From assembly GCF_004353915.1 (NCBI RefSeq), contig NZ_SMRP01000002.1:657319-721318 (forward strand): DNA of 64,000 nt. Reading direction: 5' to 3'. A model generated the notes under the pieces. It saw only the letters and a list, made by a program, of their open reading frames with translations, ran no database searches and was not told the DNA's origin. Positions 53,661-62,518 of the stretch are shown in pieces. The stretch is from Paraburkholderia silviterrae. Its GTDB lineage: Bacteria; Pseudomonadota; Gammaproteobacteria; Burkholderiales; Burkholderiaceae. Each line of letters starts with the position of its first letter. Within the stretch, counting starts at the first letter, position 1. A program made the position numbers and the translations under genes.

Positions 53661-54276
53661 CGTGTCTGTTCGCTCCGTTGTCTTGCCGCGGTGCACGCCT
53701 CGCGCGGGTTGGCGCGCGGTACACCGCGTTTGAGATACCGTGAATGTGAAGCAGACGCCCTCGCCGCACGCGCCGGCCATCGGGGAACCCGGTGCCGACG
53801 CGTCCCGACTGCAGACGCCGCTGGCCCGGTTACCCAGCGCCTGGCGCCGTCTTCGGGACGCGCGGCACACCTTCCGGCGAGCCGCGCATGAGCGTTACCT
53901 TCCGTGGCCAAAAATACGCTGACAATTCGCCCAGACGAGATACCCAAATTCACGCGATTCATATAAAGGTCGATTTTTGGCAGGTTTACGATGCTGCCAT
54001 GGGTGAAAACCCGAACACGGAACAGGCCCGAAAGCCCCATGGAGCAAGGCCCGGAGCGCGAGGCACATGCTGCCGGCATTATCTTTCCTATCGCTCGCGC
54101 GCTTATGCCGCAATCGTTCTTAAAATGCGTGCACGGCGCTCGCTTCGATCCGCCGACGGGTATGTAGCCACAGCTGACGTGGAGCCTCGATCCGCCGCAA
54201 GAATCTTCGGATTCAACGGATCGGGCTACCGCCGAAACCTCGCAATGACACCAGGAAAAGACAAGGAAAACTGCGA
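53661..54276. other. 616-base divergent region between deaminase and uraH
   Basis: It contains an AT-richer segment near 53930-54010 with an inverted repeat, and no convincing gene. The short frames seen on either strand lack ribosome-binding sites and recognisable content. Confidence 0.45.
53978..53999. promoter_or_regulatory. inverted repeat upstream of uraH
   Basis: TGGCAG-N10-CTGCCA has perfect six-base arms and sits in the AT-richer part of the divergent promoter region. It is a candidate site for a regulator of purine catabolism. Confidence 0.4.
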
Positions 54277-54630
54277 ATGGGCAAGCTGACTACCCACGTG
54301 CTCGACACCGCGAACGGCCGTCCCGGCGCGGGCATCAAGGTCGAACTCTATGCGCTCGACGGCGAGGCACGCCGTGCGCTGAAGACCGTCACGACCAACC
54401 ACGACGGCCGCTGCGACGAACCGCTGCTCGAAGGCACGGCACTCGTCACGGGCGAATACGAACTGGTGTTCCACGCCGGCGACTACTTCGCCGCGCTTGG
54501 CGCCAAAGTGCCGGAACCGCGCTTCGTCGACCGCGTCGTGCTGCGTTTCGGCATCGCCGACACCGGCGCGCACTACCACGTGCCGCTGCTCGTTTCGCCG
54601 TGGGCGTACAGCACCTATCGCGGTAGCTGA
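54277..54630 (+). CDS. uraH: 5-hydroxyisourate hydrolase
   Basis: A 117-residue transthyretin-like protein. The N-terminal THVLDTANGRPG and the C-terminal HYHVPLLVSPWAYSTYRGS carry the catalytic histidines. The closing YRGS tetrapeptide distinguishes the hydrolase from transthyretin. It hydrolyses 5-hydroxyisourate, the product of urate oxidation, to OHCU. AAGGA precedes the ATG. PuuD, which makes its substrate, is encoded 205 bases downstream. Confidence 0.95.
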   Translation: MGKLTTHVLDTANGRPGAGIKVELYALDGEARRALKTVTTNHDGRCDEPLLEGTALVTGEYELVFHAGDYFAALGAKVPEPRFVDRVVLRFGIADTGAHYHVPLLVSPWAYSTYRGS

Positions 54631-54835
54631 GCGGTCCTGCGCAACCAAAAACGCATAACAGCATAGCAACGAGACTGGCGGCAAGCGCGCGCAAGCGACG
54701 CCCCGCTTTTGCGGCGCCGAACTTTCTCACGGCGTTTGGCGCGAGGCCGGATCATCCGGGTCCTGCGCGCCGCCCCCCAGTCAGCGCGAGACGCATCGCC
54801 GTCCGCGCGCAACGAATCAGGAGTGGAGGAGTTTC

Positions 54836-56029
54836 ATGGAAGGCTTTATTACCGACTGGCTGAACCTCGCATTGCGCTGGTTCCACGTCATCGCGGCCAT
54901 CGCCTGGATTGGCGAATCGTTCTACTTCGTCGCGCTCGACAACAGCCTCAAACCGCCTACGGACCCGAACCAGCGCCGCCGCGGCGTGTTCGGCGAGCTG
55001 TGGCACGTGCACGGCGGCGGCTTCTACAACATGCAGAAGTACACCGTCGCGCCGCCTGAAATGCCGGACGACCTGCACTGGTCGAAGTGGCCCTCGTACA
55101 CGACGTGGCTCTCGGGCGCGTCGCTGTTCACGGTGCTGTACCTGATGGCGCCGAACACGTACCTGATCGACAAGAACGTGCTCGACATGGGCCCCGTGGT
55201 CGCGGTCTTCTCGGCGCTCGGCTTCCTCGCCGCCGGCTGGATCGTCTACGACTCGCTGTGCCGCGTGCTCGGCACCAACGACAAGCTGCTCGGCGTGTGC
55301 GTCGGCATCTATGTCGTGATCGCAGCCTACCTCGCCTGCCACATTTTCTCGGGCCGCGCAGCGTACCTGATCATGGGCGCGATGCTGGCGACGATCATGT
55401 CGGCGAACGTGTTCTTCGTGATCATCCCCGGTCAGCGCAAGATGGTCGCGGCGATGCTCAAGGGCGAAACGCCGAACCCGATCTACGGCAAGCGCGGCAA
55501 GCAGCGCTCGGTGCACAACACCTACTTCACACTGCCCGTCGTGTTCGCGATGCTGTCGAACCACTACGCGATGACCTACTCGCACGCCTACAACTGGGCC
55601 GTGCTCGTCGTGATCATGCTGGCCGGCGCGCTGATTCGCCAGTTCTTCGTGATGCGTCACCGTGGTCAGCAGCTGTGGTATCTGCCGATCGGCGGTGTGG
55701 TGCTGATGTTCGTCGCGCTGGTCTGGACGCTGCCGCGCCCGGTCGTGCCGCAAGCCGAAGCCGCGAACGCCCCGACGCTCAAGATCTCGGACATCCAGCC
55801 GATCCTGACGCAGCGCTGCGCGACCTGCCACTCGGCACACCCGACGATGATGGGCTCGGCGCCCGCCGGCGTGATGCTCGATACGCCCGACGAGATCTCG
55901 CAGAACGCCCAGCGGCTGTATCAGCAGGCTGTCACGCTCAAGGCCATGCCGCTCGGCAACGTCACGCACATGACCGACGACGAGCGTCAAAAGATTGCCG
56001 CGTGGTTCGAAGGCGGAGCGAAGCAGTAA
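54836..56029 (+). CDS. puuD: membrane urate hydroxylase PuuD with cytochrome c domain
   Basis: A 397-residue protein with about eight membrane segments (the DUF989 domain, starting WLNLALRWFHVIAAIAWIGE) and a C-terminal c-type cytochrome domain from about residue 315. The haem motif is CATCH, with a later Met (LGNVTHM or AMPLGN region) as possible axial ligand. It oxidises urate to 5-hydroxyisourate and passes electrons to the respiratory chain instead of to oxygen with peroxide release. A GGAGGA ribosome-binding site precedes it. It pairs functionally with uraH. Confidence 0.93.
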   Translation: MEGFITDWLNLALRWFHVIAAIAWIGESFYFVALDNSLKPPTDPNQRRRGVFGELWHVHGGGFYNMQKYTVAPPEMPDDLHWSKWPSYTTWLSGASLFTVLYLMAPNTYLIDKNVLDMGPVVAVFSALGFLAAGWIVYDSLCRVLGTNDKLLGVCVGIYVVIAAYLACHIFSGRAAYLIMGAMLATIMSANVFFVIIPGQRKMVAAMLKGETPNPIYGKRGKQRSVHNTYFTLPVVFAMLSNHYAMTYSHAYNWAVLVVIMLAGALIRQFFVMRHRGQQLWYLPIGGVVLMFVALVWTLPRPVVPQAEAANAPTLKISDIQPILTQRCATCHSAHPTMMGSAPAGVMLDTPDEISQNAQRLYQQAVTLKAMPLGNVTHMTDDERQKIAAWFEGGAKQ

Positions 56030-56065
56030 TCGCCGCAGTCACGGCTCAAGCAGCCTGGCAACACG

Positions 56066-56100
56066 AAAAAAGCCCGAAGCGCTACGCTTCGGGCTTTTTT
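56066..56100. terminator. bidirectional terminator between puuD and the peptide-export operon
   Basis: A perfect 16-bp inverted repeat with a three-base loop: GCCCGAAGCG pairs with CGCTTCGGGC, flanked by six A and six T. It can stop transcription from both sides. Confidence 0.92.
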
Positions 56101-56143
56101 CTTTGGTCGGTACAGTCTGGTAAGCGGCGCAAGTGCGCAACGC

Positions 56144-58048
56144 TCAGGGAGCGAGCGGCACGTAAGCATTACGCAGGACCGGCACCGCGGGTGCCATATC
56201 CGATGCAGAAAGCACACGTGGTGCCCGCGGCGATGTCGATGTCGATGTCGATGTCGATGTCGATGTCGATGTCGATGTCGATGTCGATGTCGATGGCGAT
56301 GGCGATGCCGATGTCGCTAGCGCAGTCGATGGCGATGGCGATGGCGCGAGCGCGAGCGCGAGCGCAGGCACTGGCACTGGCACTGGCACTGGCACTGGCA
56401 CTGGCACTGGCACTGGCACTGGCACTGGCGCGGCCATGATGGCGCTTTGCGGCGGCAACGTCGCCTCGCGCTTCGGCACGGCGGGTGCCTCGCTTTGCGC
56501 CGTCGGTCGCGCGAGAACGGGCAAACGAGGACCGGCATCCCGCACCACCGGCGCGTCAGTGCGCGACGTCGCTGCTACGGCTGCGCGCGGACCGCTGGCG
56601 ATTTTCTCTACAGCATTCACGTCGTGGCGCGCCGGCGTCTTGACGGCATCAGCCTGGCTTCCTGTGGCTGGCACCGGCTGCGCTGGCGGCGCCGGCATTG
56701 CCGCGCTGGTCGCCTGCCCGCGTTCTTGCACCCCGCCCCCGGCAAAGAGCTGCGCATTGATGCGCCCGACTGCGTCGAGATCGAGCGTGGCGGTTTGCGA
56801 GAGCAGCTTGAGCAAAGCGAGCACGGCGTCATAGCGCGCGCGAATCAGGTCGCGCCGGCTCGCATAGAGCGTGTCGGTCGCGCGCAGCACATCGAGGCTC
56901 GTGCGGCTACCCACGCCGAAGCCAATGCGCGTCGCGTCGAGCGCCGTCTGCGCACGCCCCACGACCTGCTCCAGCGCTTTCACGCGCGCCTCGCCCGCGC
57001 TCACGCGCAGCCACGCATCGCGCGCGCCGGCGCCCGAGTCGCGCACCGCCGCGTCGAGCTCATCGCGAGCCTTGTCTTCCAGCGCCGTCGCCTCGGCAAC
57101 TTTCGCCGTGATCTCGCCGCCCGAGAAAATGGGAATCGTGACCGAGACCATGCCGGTCGTCGTCGTCGTGGGTCTCGAATAGCCGCCCGCAGCGCCGGCC
57201 GGCGTGTGGGTAACCTGCAAATCGACCGTCGGATAACGTCCCGCGCGCGCCTTTTCGGTCTCGAACTTCGCGATCTGCAGCGCCACCTCGCCGATCTGCA
57301 CCGTATAACCCTGCGTTTGCGCCTGCGTGACCCACGGCTCGACGTCGGGAGGCTGCAACTTCGGTGCGCCGCCGGACGGCAGCGGTGCGAGCGTCTCCAC
57401 GTTCTTGCCGGCGCGGCGCTCGAGCGCCGCGCGCGCGAGCCGCGCCTGGCTCTGCGCGTCGAGCAACTGCAGTTGCGCCTGCGCGCGGCTCGCCTCGCCG
57501 TCCTGCACGTCGATGAGCGTCGCCTCTCCGGCCGCCTTCGCGCGCATGACCAGCGCGAGATGCGCATCGAGCGCGCGCGAATAGTCAGTCGCCCGCGCCA
57601 CTTCGTCGCCGGCGGCGAGCGCGTCGAAATACGCCTGCGCCACCGCGAGGATCGTGTCCTGCGTCACGCTGGCCGCCTGCAGGTGGGCACGCGCCACCTC
57701 GTAGTCGGCCTGCCGGTAAGCGGTCCAGCTCGCCCAGTTGAAGAGCGGCTGCGTCAGCCCGATCGTCCAGCCGCTTTGCCAGTAGTGCTGGGTCGGGAAA
57801 TCCTCGGTCACGATGCCGTTATAGGCGCGGCCCCATCCGCCGGTGACATGAGGCAGAAGTCCCGCGCGCGCTTTGGGGACGGCCTGTGCGGCGGCGCGTG
57901 AAGCCGCGCGCGAGGCGGCGAGCGACGGGTCGTGGTCGAGCGCGTCGTCGACCACGGAAAGCAGGTCCGCGGCGCGCGCCCCACTCACGAGCAGGAGGCA
58001 GGCAAACGCGATCGCGCGCACGGCGCGCCGTGGACGAGCGCCGCTCAT
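56144..58048 (-). CDS. TolC-like outer-membrane channel with low-complexity tail
   Basis: A 634-residue TolC-family protein for type I export. A signal peptide (about residues 1-26, ending SGARA-A) is followed by two channel repeats (SVVDDALDHDPSLAASRAA; FGVGSRTSLDVLRATDTLYAS). The barrel-helix part ends near residue 450. The remaining 180 or so residues are Pro/Ala-rich and include (PV)10 at residues 541-560, an AL/PS stretch, and (ST)10 at 587-606. This tail is not part of a normal TolC and would face the periplasm. The start overlaps the stop of the ABC gene (ATGA). Confidence 0.85.
   Translation of the reverse strand: MSGARPRRAVRAIAFACLLLVSGARAADLLSVVDDALDHDPSLAASRAASRAAAQAVPKARAGLLPHVTGGWGRAYNGIVTEDFPTQHYWQSGWTIGLTQPLFNWASWTAYRQADYEVARAHLQAASVTQDTILAVAQAYFDALAAGDEVARATDYSRALDAHLALVMRAKAAGEATLIDVQDGEASRAQAQLQLLDAQSQARLARAALERRAGKNVETLAPLPSGGAPKLQPPDVEPWVTQAQTQGYTVQIGEVALQIAKFETEKARAGRYPTVDLQVTHTPAGAAGGYSRPTTTTTGMVSVTIPIFSGGEITAKVAEATALEDKARDELDAAVRDSGAGARDAWLRVSAGEARVKALEQVVGRAQTALDATRIGFGVGSRTSLDVLRATDTLYASRRDLIRARYDAVLALLKLLSQTATLDLDAVGRINAQLFAGGGVQERGQATSAAMPAPPAQPVPATGSQADAVKTPARHDVNAVEKIASGPRAAVAATSRTDAPVVRDAGPRLPVLARPTAQSEAPAVPKREATLPPQSAIMAAPVPVPVPVPVPVPVPVPVPVPALALALAPSPSPSTALATSASPSPSTSTSTSTSTSTSTSTSTSTSPRAPRVLSASDMAPAVPVLRNAYVPLAP
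56231..56428 (-). repeat. two ten-copy hexanucleotide arrays inside the TolC-like gene
   Basis: CGATGT is repeated ten times exactly (56231-56290) and CACTGG ten times exactly (56369-56428). The 78 bases between are 13 degenerate hexamers in the same phase. On the coding strand they give (ST)n and (PV)n. Because the unit is six bases, copy changes keep the frame. Confidence 0.95.
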
Positions 58049-60159
58049 GCCATGCCCTCCATCGCGGCGCCGGCGTGCTCGCGCTCGACACGCACGAACG
58101 CGCCATCGACGAGCCGGTAGTGCTTCTCGAAGCCCTCGGCCATGGCAACGTCGTGCGTGATGACCACGACCGTGCGATCGAGTCGCTGGAGCAGCGCCGA
58201 TATGCGCCGCACGGCAACGGGGTCGAGATTCGAAGTCGGCTCGTCGAGCAGCAGCAGCTCGCGCCGCTGATACAGCGCGCGGGCCAGCAGCAATCGCTGC
58301 CGCTGCCCTGCGGAGACATTCGCAAGAGAATCGCTGATGATCGTGCGCGTGCGCATCGGCAAGCGCATCACGTCCTCGAGCAGCCCGACCTCATCGAGCA
58401 GCGCGAGAATGCGCGCTTCGTCGGGATTGCCTTCGAACAGCGAAATGTTGTCGGCGATCGAGCCGTGCAGGATGATGTCGCCCTGCCGCATGTGGACGGC
58501 GTGACGGCGGATCTCGTCGACGCTCAGATTGGGCCATGCAATCCCGTTGAGCGTGATCTCGCCTTGCTGCGGCACTTCCGAAGCGGCGAGCAATTTGAAG
58601 AGCGTGGACTTGCCCGCGCCCGACGGTCCGGTGATGACGATTTTGTCGCCGCGCGCGATATCGATGTTCGCCCCCGCGAGCACGGGCTGGTCTGAAACGC
58701 CATAAGCGAAAGTCACGTTGCGCACGCCGATGCGTTCGAATTCGCGCACCTCGACGGTCTTGTGCATGTCAGCGAGCGCCGTATAGCGCTCCGGCTCACA
58801 GGCGACGATATCGTCGACCCGGGCGACGGGCACGCTCAGCATGTAGTACGCAAAGCCCGTATTGATGGTGGCGGCGATCCGCTCGGAAAAGAGCGCCTTG
58901 TAGATCATGAACGAGTAGAAGGCACCGACGGAGAGCACGCCGCCCAGCATCAGCTTCGCGGCGAACCAGGTGACGGCGAGCGTCTCCACGTGCATGAGCA
59001 GCTTGAGCACCGCGTCGCGCGTGGCCGAAAGCCGGCTGCTCTGGAACAGCGCCGAGGCATAGGTGCGAAAGAGCTCCATGTAACGCGCCACGCGGCGCGT
59101 CTCGCCTTGCGAAAGCTTGATGAGCGACGCGCCGCGCACGGTCTCGAAGAGTGCGTCGTCGCAACGGGCCCCTTCCTGCAGAACGCGTGCGTGCGCGTCG
59201 CGCATCGACGCGAAGATCGCCCCTGAAACAATGATGTAGACAGCAAAGATCACCAGCACGACGACGGATAGTTTGGCGTTCTGAACGAACATCAAAAGCA
59301 TCGCGAGCAAACCGACCGTCACGTCGATGCAGAACGACACGGCCTGACGCGAGCCGAATACGTTGATCTCCTCCTGGGACTTGAAGCGCGTGAAAATGTC
59401 ACCGACGTTGCGCTTCTCGAAGTAGGCGATAGGGACGCGCAGCAGGTGCGCAAAGAGCCCCTCCGTGGAATTCACGCTGATGCGCGCATACAGCAGCTCG
59501 ACGAGCACGCCCTGCACATACTGGCTGAGCGCGCCGACGAGGAAGATCGTCCCGAAGGTGAGCGCAAGCACGTTGAGCAGCTCGAGATTGTCCGCGGCCA
59601 CGACATGATCGAGCGCGAACGAGCCGAAATAAGGCTGCGCGAGGATCGCAAACTGCGCCCCGAGCGCAACGAAGAGAATCTTCCCAAACTGACCCCGCAG
59701 TTGCGGATTGAGCGCACGCAGGCGCGCAAGCGCAGCGGGCACCCGTGAGCGCCGCTTGATCTGCGTGAGCGCCGGGGTTGGCGCGCATTCGATCAGATAG
59801 CCGGAAACGCAAGCGAGGAAAGTGTCCAATGCAATACGCCGGCGTCCGACCGCCGGATCGAGCAAGGTGACGTAGTTGCGCGTCGCGCGCTCGAACACCA
59901 CGAAATGCGCACCGCCGAAATGGATGATCGAGCCGCGCTTGATTTCGCCGACCTGCGACGCGTCGAAGCGGAACGCCTGGACTTCGAGGCCGAAATCGGT
60001 TGCCGTATCGTACAGGTCCATCAGCGAAAGACCGTTCGCGGAGATCGGCCGATACGCCGAAAGCTCGCGCACCTCCGTGGCGCGCCCGAAATGCGTGAGC
60101 ACCATGGCAAGACACGCGTAGCCGCACTCGGCGACTTCGTTCTGGTAAATCACCTGCAT
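58045..60159 (-). CDS. ABC exporter with N-terminal C39 peptidase (PCAT)
   Basis: A 704-residue bacteriocin-type exporter. Residues 1-125 are a C39 peptidase: Gln6, Cys12 in EVAECGYACL, His85 in GGAHFVVF and Asp101 in LLDPAVG, so it appears catalytically intact. Five to six membrane segments follow (about 160-440), then the ATPase with Walker A GPSGAGKST (511-519), signature VSAGQ (615-619, a variant of LSGGQ) and LLLLDE (635-640). Such enzymes cleave a peptide after Gly-Gly and export the core. It sits in an operon with HlyD- and TolC-like genes and a short Gly-Gly peptide gene. Confidence 0.9.
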   Translation of the reverse strand: MQVIYQNEVAECGYACLAMVLTHFGRATEVRELSAYRPISANGLSLMDLYDTATDFGLEVQAFRFDASQVGEIKRGSIIHFGGAHFVVFERATRNYVTLLDPAVGRRRIALDTFLACVSGYLIECAPTPALTQIKRRSRVPAALARLRALNPQLRGQFGKILFVALGAQFAILAQPYFGSFALDHVVAADNLELLNVLALTFGTIFLVGALSQYVQGVLVELLYARISVNSTEGLFAHLLRVPIAYFEKRNVGDIFTRFKSQEEINVFGSRQAVSFCIDVTVGLLAMLLMFVQNAKLSVVVLVIFAVYIIVSGAIFASMRDAHARVLQEGARCDDALFETVRGASLIKLSQGETRRVARYMELFRTYASALFQSSRLSATRDAVLKLLMHVETLAVTWFAAKLMLGGVLSVGAFYSFMIYKALFSERIAATINTGFAYYMLSVPVARVDDIVACEPERYTALADMHKTVEVREFERIGVRNVTFAYGVSDQPVLAGANIDIARGDKIVITGPSGAGKSTLFKLLAASEVPQQGEITLNGIAWPNLSVDEIRRHAVHMRQGDIILHGSIADNISLFEGNPDEARILALLDEVGLLEDVMRLPMRTRTIISDSLANVSAGQRQRLLLARALYQRRELLLLDEPTSNLDPVAVRRISALLQRLDRTVVVITHDVAMAEGFEKHYRLVDGAFVRVEREHAGAAMEGMA

Positions 60160-60160
60160 T

Positions 60161-61381
60161 TCAGCCTCGCACGATCTTGAACAGCGGCTCGAGCACCCAT
60201 TCGGCGATGGTGCGCCGCTCGACGACGACACTCGCGGTCGCCTGCATGCCCGGCAGAATGTCGAAACGCTGCGAGCCGTAATGGAACGTATGACCGGGCA
60301 GCGTGACCCACGCGACGTACTCGTCGCCCTGGTCCGGCGGCGTGCCGCCGTTGCCAGCGGCCGCGGCAGCTTCCGGCCCGGTGGGAGCCGACGCTGCGGC
60401 TACCGTCGTGCGCGAAATCGAGTCGATGCGCGCTTCGTATGAGCCGAAGCGCGCATAGGGAAACGCGTCGAACTTCAGGCGCACCGTCTGCCCCTCGTGC
60501 ACGAAGCCGCGGCGGCGCGACGGAATGCGCAATTCGGCGCGCAAGGGTTGTGTCGGATCCGTGACGATCACCATTGCGACGTCACTGGGCTGAAGCGTGC
60601 TCCCCTGCACGAGACGCGAGAACGTCACCGTGCCCGCTTTCGGTGCTGAAATAGTCGCGTCGCGGCGGTTTTGCTCAAAGCGCGCATCCGCTTCCTGAAG
60701 ATCGCGCGCATGGCTCGCTTCGAGTTCGTTGAGCTGCGCGGTGAGCGAGGTCTGACTGTTCTGCAGGTCGGCAAGCGCCGCCACCGTCTGCTGCCGACGC
60801 GAGGACGCCTCCGCACGCGCGATACGGCTCTGATGCAGGTCCGCGCGCGCCTGCTCGACACGGTCGGCGGCGACATAGTCCGAAACAGATTCGAGGCGTG
60901 CGAGCTTCTTTTGCGCCTCGCTCACAAGCAGACTGTTCTGCGCGCCCTGCACGTCCAGCTCGGCAAGCTCGGCGCGACGGCTCGCTTCGTTCGTGCGTGA
61001 CGTGGCGAGCTGGCTCGTGAGATCGACATGCCGCTGGGTGTAGCGCGCGTCAGCGGCGCGACGCTCCTCGTCGCGCACCTGGGCGTCGAATACGGTCCGA
61101 CGCATACCGTCACTCGCGAGCGACAAATCGCGCTCGACGCGAAAAAGCGGCTGGCCGGCACTCACCTGCTCCGGTGGCCGAACGTAGATCGACGAGATCA
61201 GTCCGCTCGCGCCTTGAATCTTGATTTCCGCAGGCGACACGATCTCGCATCGCACGTCCTGCTTGAGTTCGACTTCATGCGTAAAGGCAAATGCAACGCC
61301 CAGCACGACGATCGTCGATGCCGCATAGGCAATCCAGCGCCAGCGGATATCCCGGAACTCGGGAAGATAAATCGGTTCCAC
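60161..61381 (-). CDS. HlyD-family periplasmic adaptor
   Basis: A 406-residue adaptor with a short cytoplasmic start (MEPIYLPEFRDIRWRW), one membrane segment (about residues 14-33), a lipoyl-like half, a long coiled-coil hairpin (about residues 105-230, rich in Ala, Arg and Glu) and a beta-barrel part ending ASVVVERRTIAEWVLEPLFK. The closing motif is typical of CvaA/HlyD adaptors. The stop lies one base from the ABC start. It bridges the exporter to the TolC-like channel. Confidence 0.88.
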   Translation of the reverse strand: MEPIYLPEFRDIRWRWIAYAASTIVVLGVAFAFTHEVELKQDVRCEIVSPAEIKIQGASGLISSIYVRPPEQVSAGQPLFRVERDLSLASDGMRRTVFDAQVRDEERRAADARYTQRHVDLTSQLATSRTNEASRRAELAELDVQGAQNSLLVSEAQKKLARLESVSDYVAADRVEQARADLHQSRIARAEASSRRQQTVAALADLQNSQTSLTAQLNELEASHARDLQEADARFEQNRRDATISAPKAGTVTFSRLVQGSTLQPSDVAMVIVTDPTQPLRAELRIPSRRRGFVHEGQTVRLKFDAFPYARFGSYEARIDSISRTTVAAASAPTGPEAAAAAGNGGTPPDQGDEYVAWVTLPGHTFHYGSQRFDILPGMQATASVVVERRTIAEWVLEPLFKIVRG

Positions 61382-61479
61382 GTTGTTATAAATCCCCGCG
61401 ACCGGTCGTGCCGGCCGATCGTGTATTCTCCGGCGCTATGCGCCGATTGGTCTGCTCACGCGGCTATTTGTAACGATTC

Positions 61480-62442
61480 CTAACGGGTCGCGGCGAAGTG
61501 ATAGACCGACGGATGCCCGGCGTAGAGCCAATGCGGATAATTCTCGCGGCGCGCAGTCTCGATATTGTTGGCGAGACGTTGCGGCGCGGCGGCATCGGCA
61601 AGTGCGATGGGCTCGAACATCCTCATGCCGAAGCGCCCTTTCTCAAAGCTCAGATAGAACGGCAGCAAAAGCGCATCCACGGGAGTGCCGAGTCTGAAGA
61701 CGCCGTTGTGCAAGCGCGCCGACTTGCTGCCGATCGTCACACCGACCGTCTCCATAGGATATTTGGCCAGCGTAAACGGCGGAACGTCGGAAAACACCAC
61801 CGCTACGCCGTCACGACGCAGTGCGCGTATGACCCGCAAACCCAAACCGTTGCGGCTTTCGCGACCTTTTTCATCGTAGGTGTAGAGGACGCGAAGCGAA
61901 GGAATCATCGCAGCGTCGTTGCCGTAAATGTCTCGCGGCACACCGGACACGACCGCCATCGACTCCAGACCCAACATGCGGCGCACTTCGTCTACCACAT
62001 AGATGTTCGCGTATTGCGATACGTAGTGAAATGGCGAGAGCACCACGACACGACCGGGTTCGTTTGCCTTGATCTGCTTGATCCGCGAAGCCAGTTGATG
62101 TGCGGCAGCACGCAAATCGGGCCACGCGTCGCGGCGCAGCGCGCGCCCGGCGTAAATGCGTTCGTCGAGCCACGCTTCGCGCACGTTTGCGCTCATGGTG
62201 CGCAACGCATCTGCGCGCGCGAGGCCGACGTCGATGCGCCCAGTCTCGTAGCGCGACACGCCAGTCGCACGAAGCCGGCCGTCATAGGCCGCCCGGATCA
62301 TCCAGTTGGCGAGTGCAATTCGCTCGACCGCCGCGAAAGGCAAGCACGCAAGCAACCTTCGGCGCAGCGCCAGCCGCCGTCTCGCGAGTCGTGCGGAAAG
62401 ACGTTTGAGGGATTGCGAAAGTACGCCGGCGGTCATATGCAT
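61480..62442 (-). CDS. lysophospholipid acyltransferase-like protein of the peptide operon
   Basis: About 320 residues, basic at the N-terminus (RLARRRLALRRRLLACLPF). The layout resembles LpxL/HtrB-type LPLATs: RVVVLSPFHYVSQYANIYVV where the HX4D/E active site would be, then LRVIRALRRDGVAVVFSDVPP, GSKSARLHNGVFRLGTPVDALLLPFYL and a closing NYPHWLYAG. The aligned HX4D/E position reads HYVSQY, so the usual acidic residue is missing. It could acylate the exported peptide, act on lipid, or be inactive; this is inference. The ATG at 62442 is used; a TTG at 62475 would add 11 residues. Confidence 0.5.
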   Translation of the reverse strand: MHMTAGVLSQSLKRLSARLARRRLALRRRLLACLPFAAVERIALANWMIRAAYDGRLRATGVSRYETGRIDVGLARADALRTMSANVREAWLDERIYAGRALRRDAWPDLRAAAHQLASRIKQIKANEPGRVVVLSPFHYVSQYANIYVVDEVRRMLGLESMAVVSGVPRDIYGNDAAMIPSLRVLYTYDEKGRESRNGLGLRVIRALRRDGVAVVFSDVPPFTLAKYPMETVGVTIGSKSARLHNGVFRLGTPVDALLLPFYLSFEKGRFGMRMFEPIALADAAAPQRLANNIETARRENYPHWLYAGHPSVYHFAATR

Positions 62443-62482
62443 GGCCCAACGAAGTCGGAACGAGCTCTCGTCCAAAAAGCAG

Positions 62483-62502
62483 AAAGGGGGCGTCCCCCCT
62501 TT
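62483..62502 (-). terminator. attenuator-like hairpin after the peptide gene
   Basis: AAAGGGGG and CCCCCTTT pair around four bases and on the minus strand are followed by CTGCTTTTT. It lies between the peptide gene and the acyltransferase-like gene and could keep downstream expression lower than that of the peptide. Confidence 0.6.
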
Positions 62503-62518
62503 CGTTCAGCTCAGGCGA

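Noticed and set aside
56231..56428. Possible CRISPR or intergenic satellite
   Set aside because: The repeats are six bases with no spacers and lie inside a coding frame, giving dipeptide repeats.
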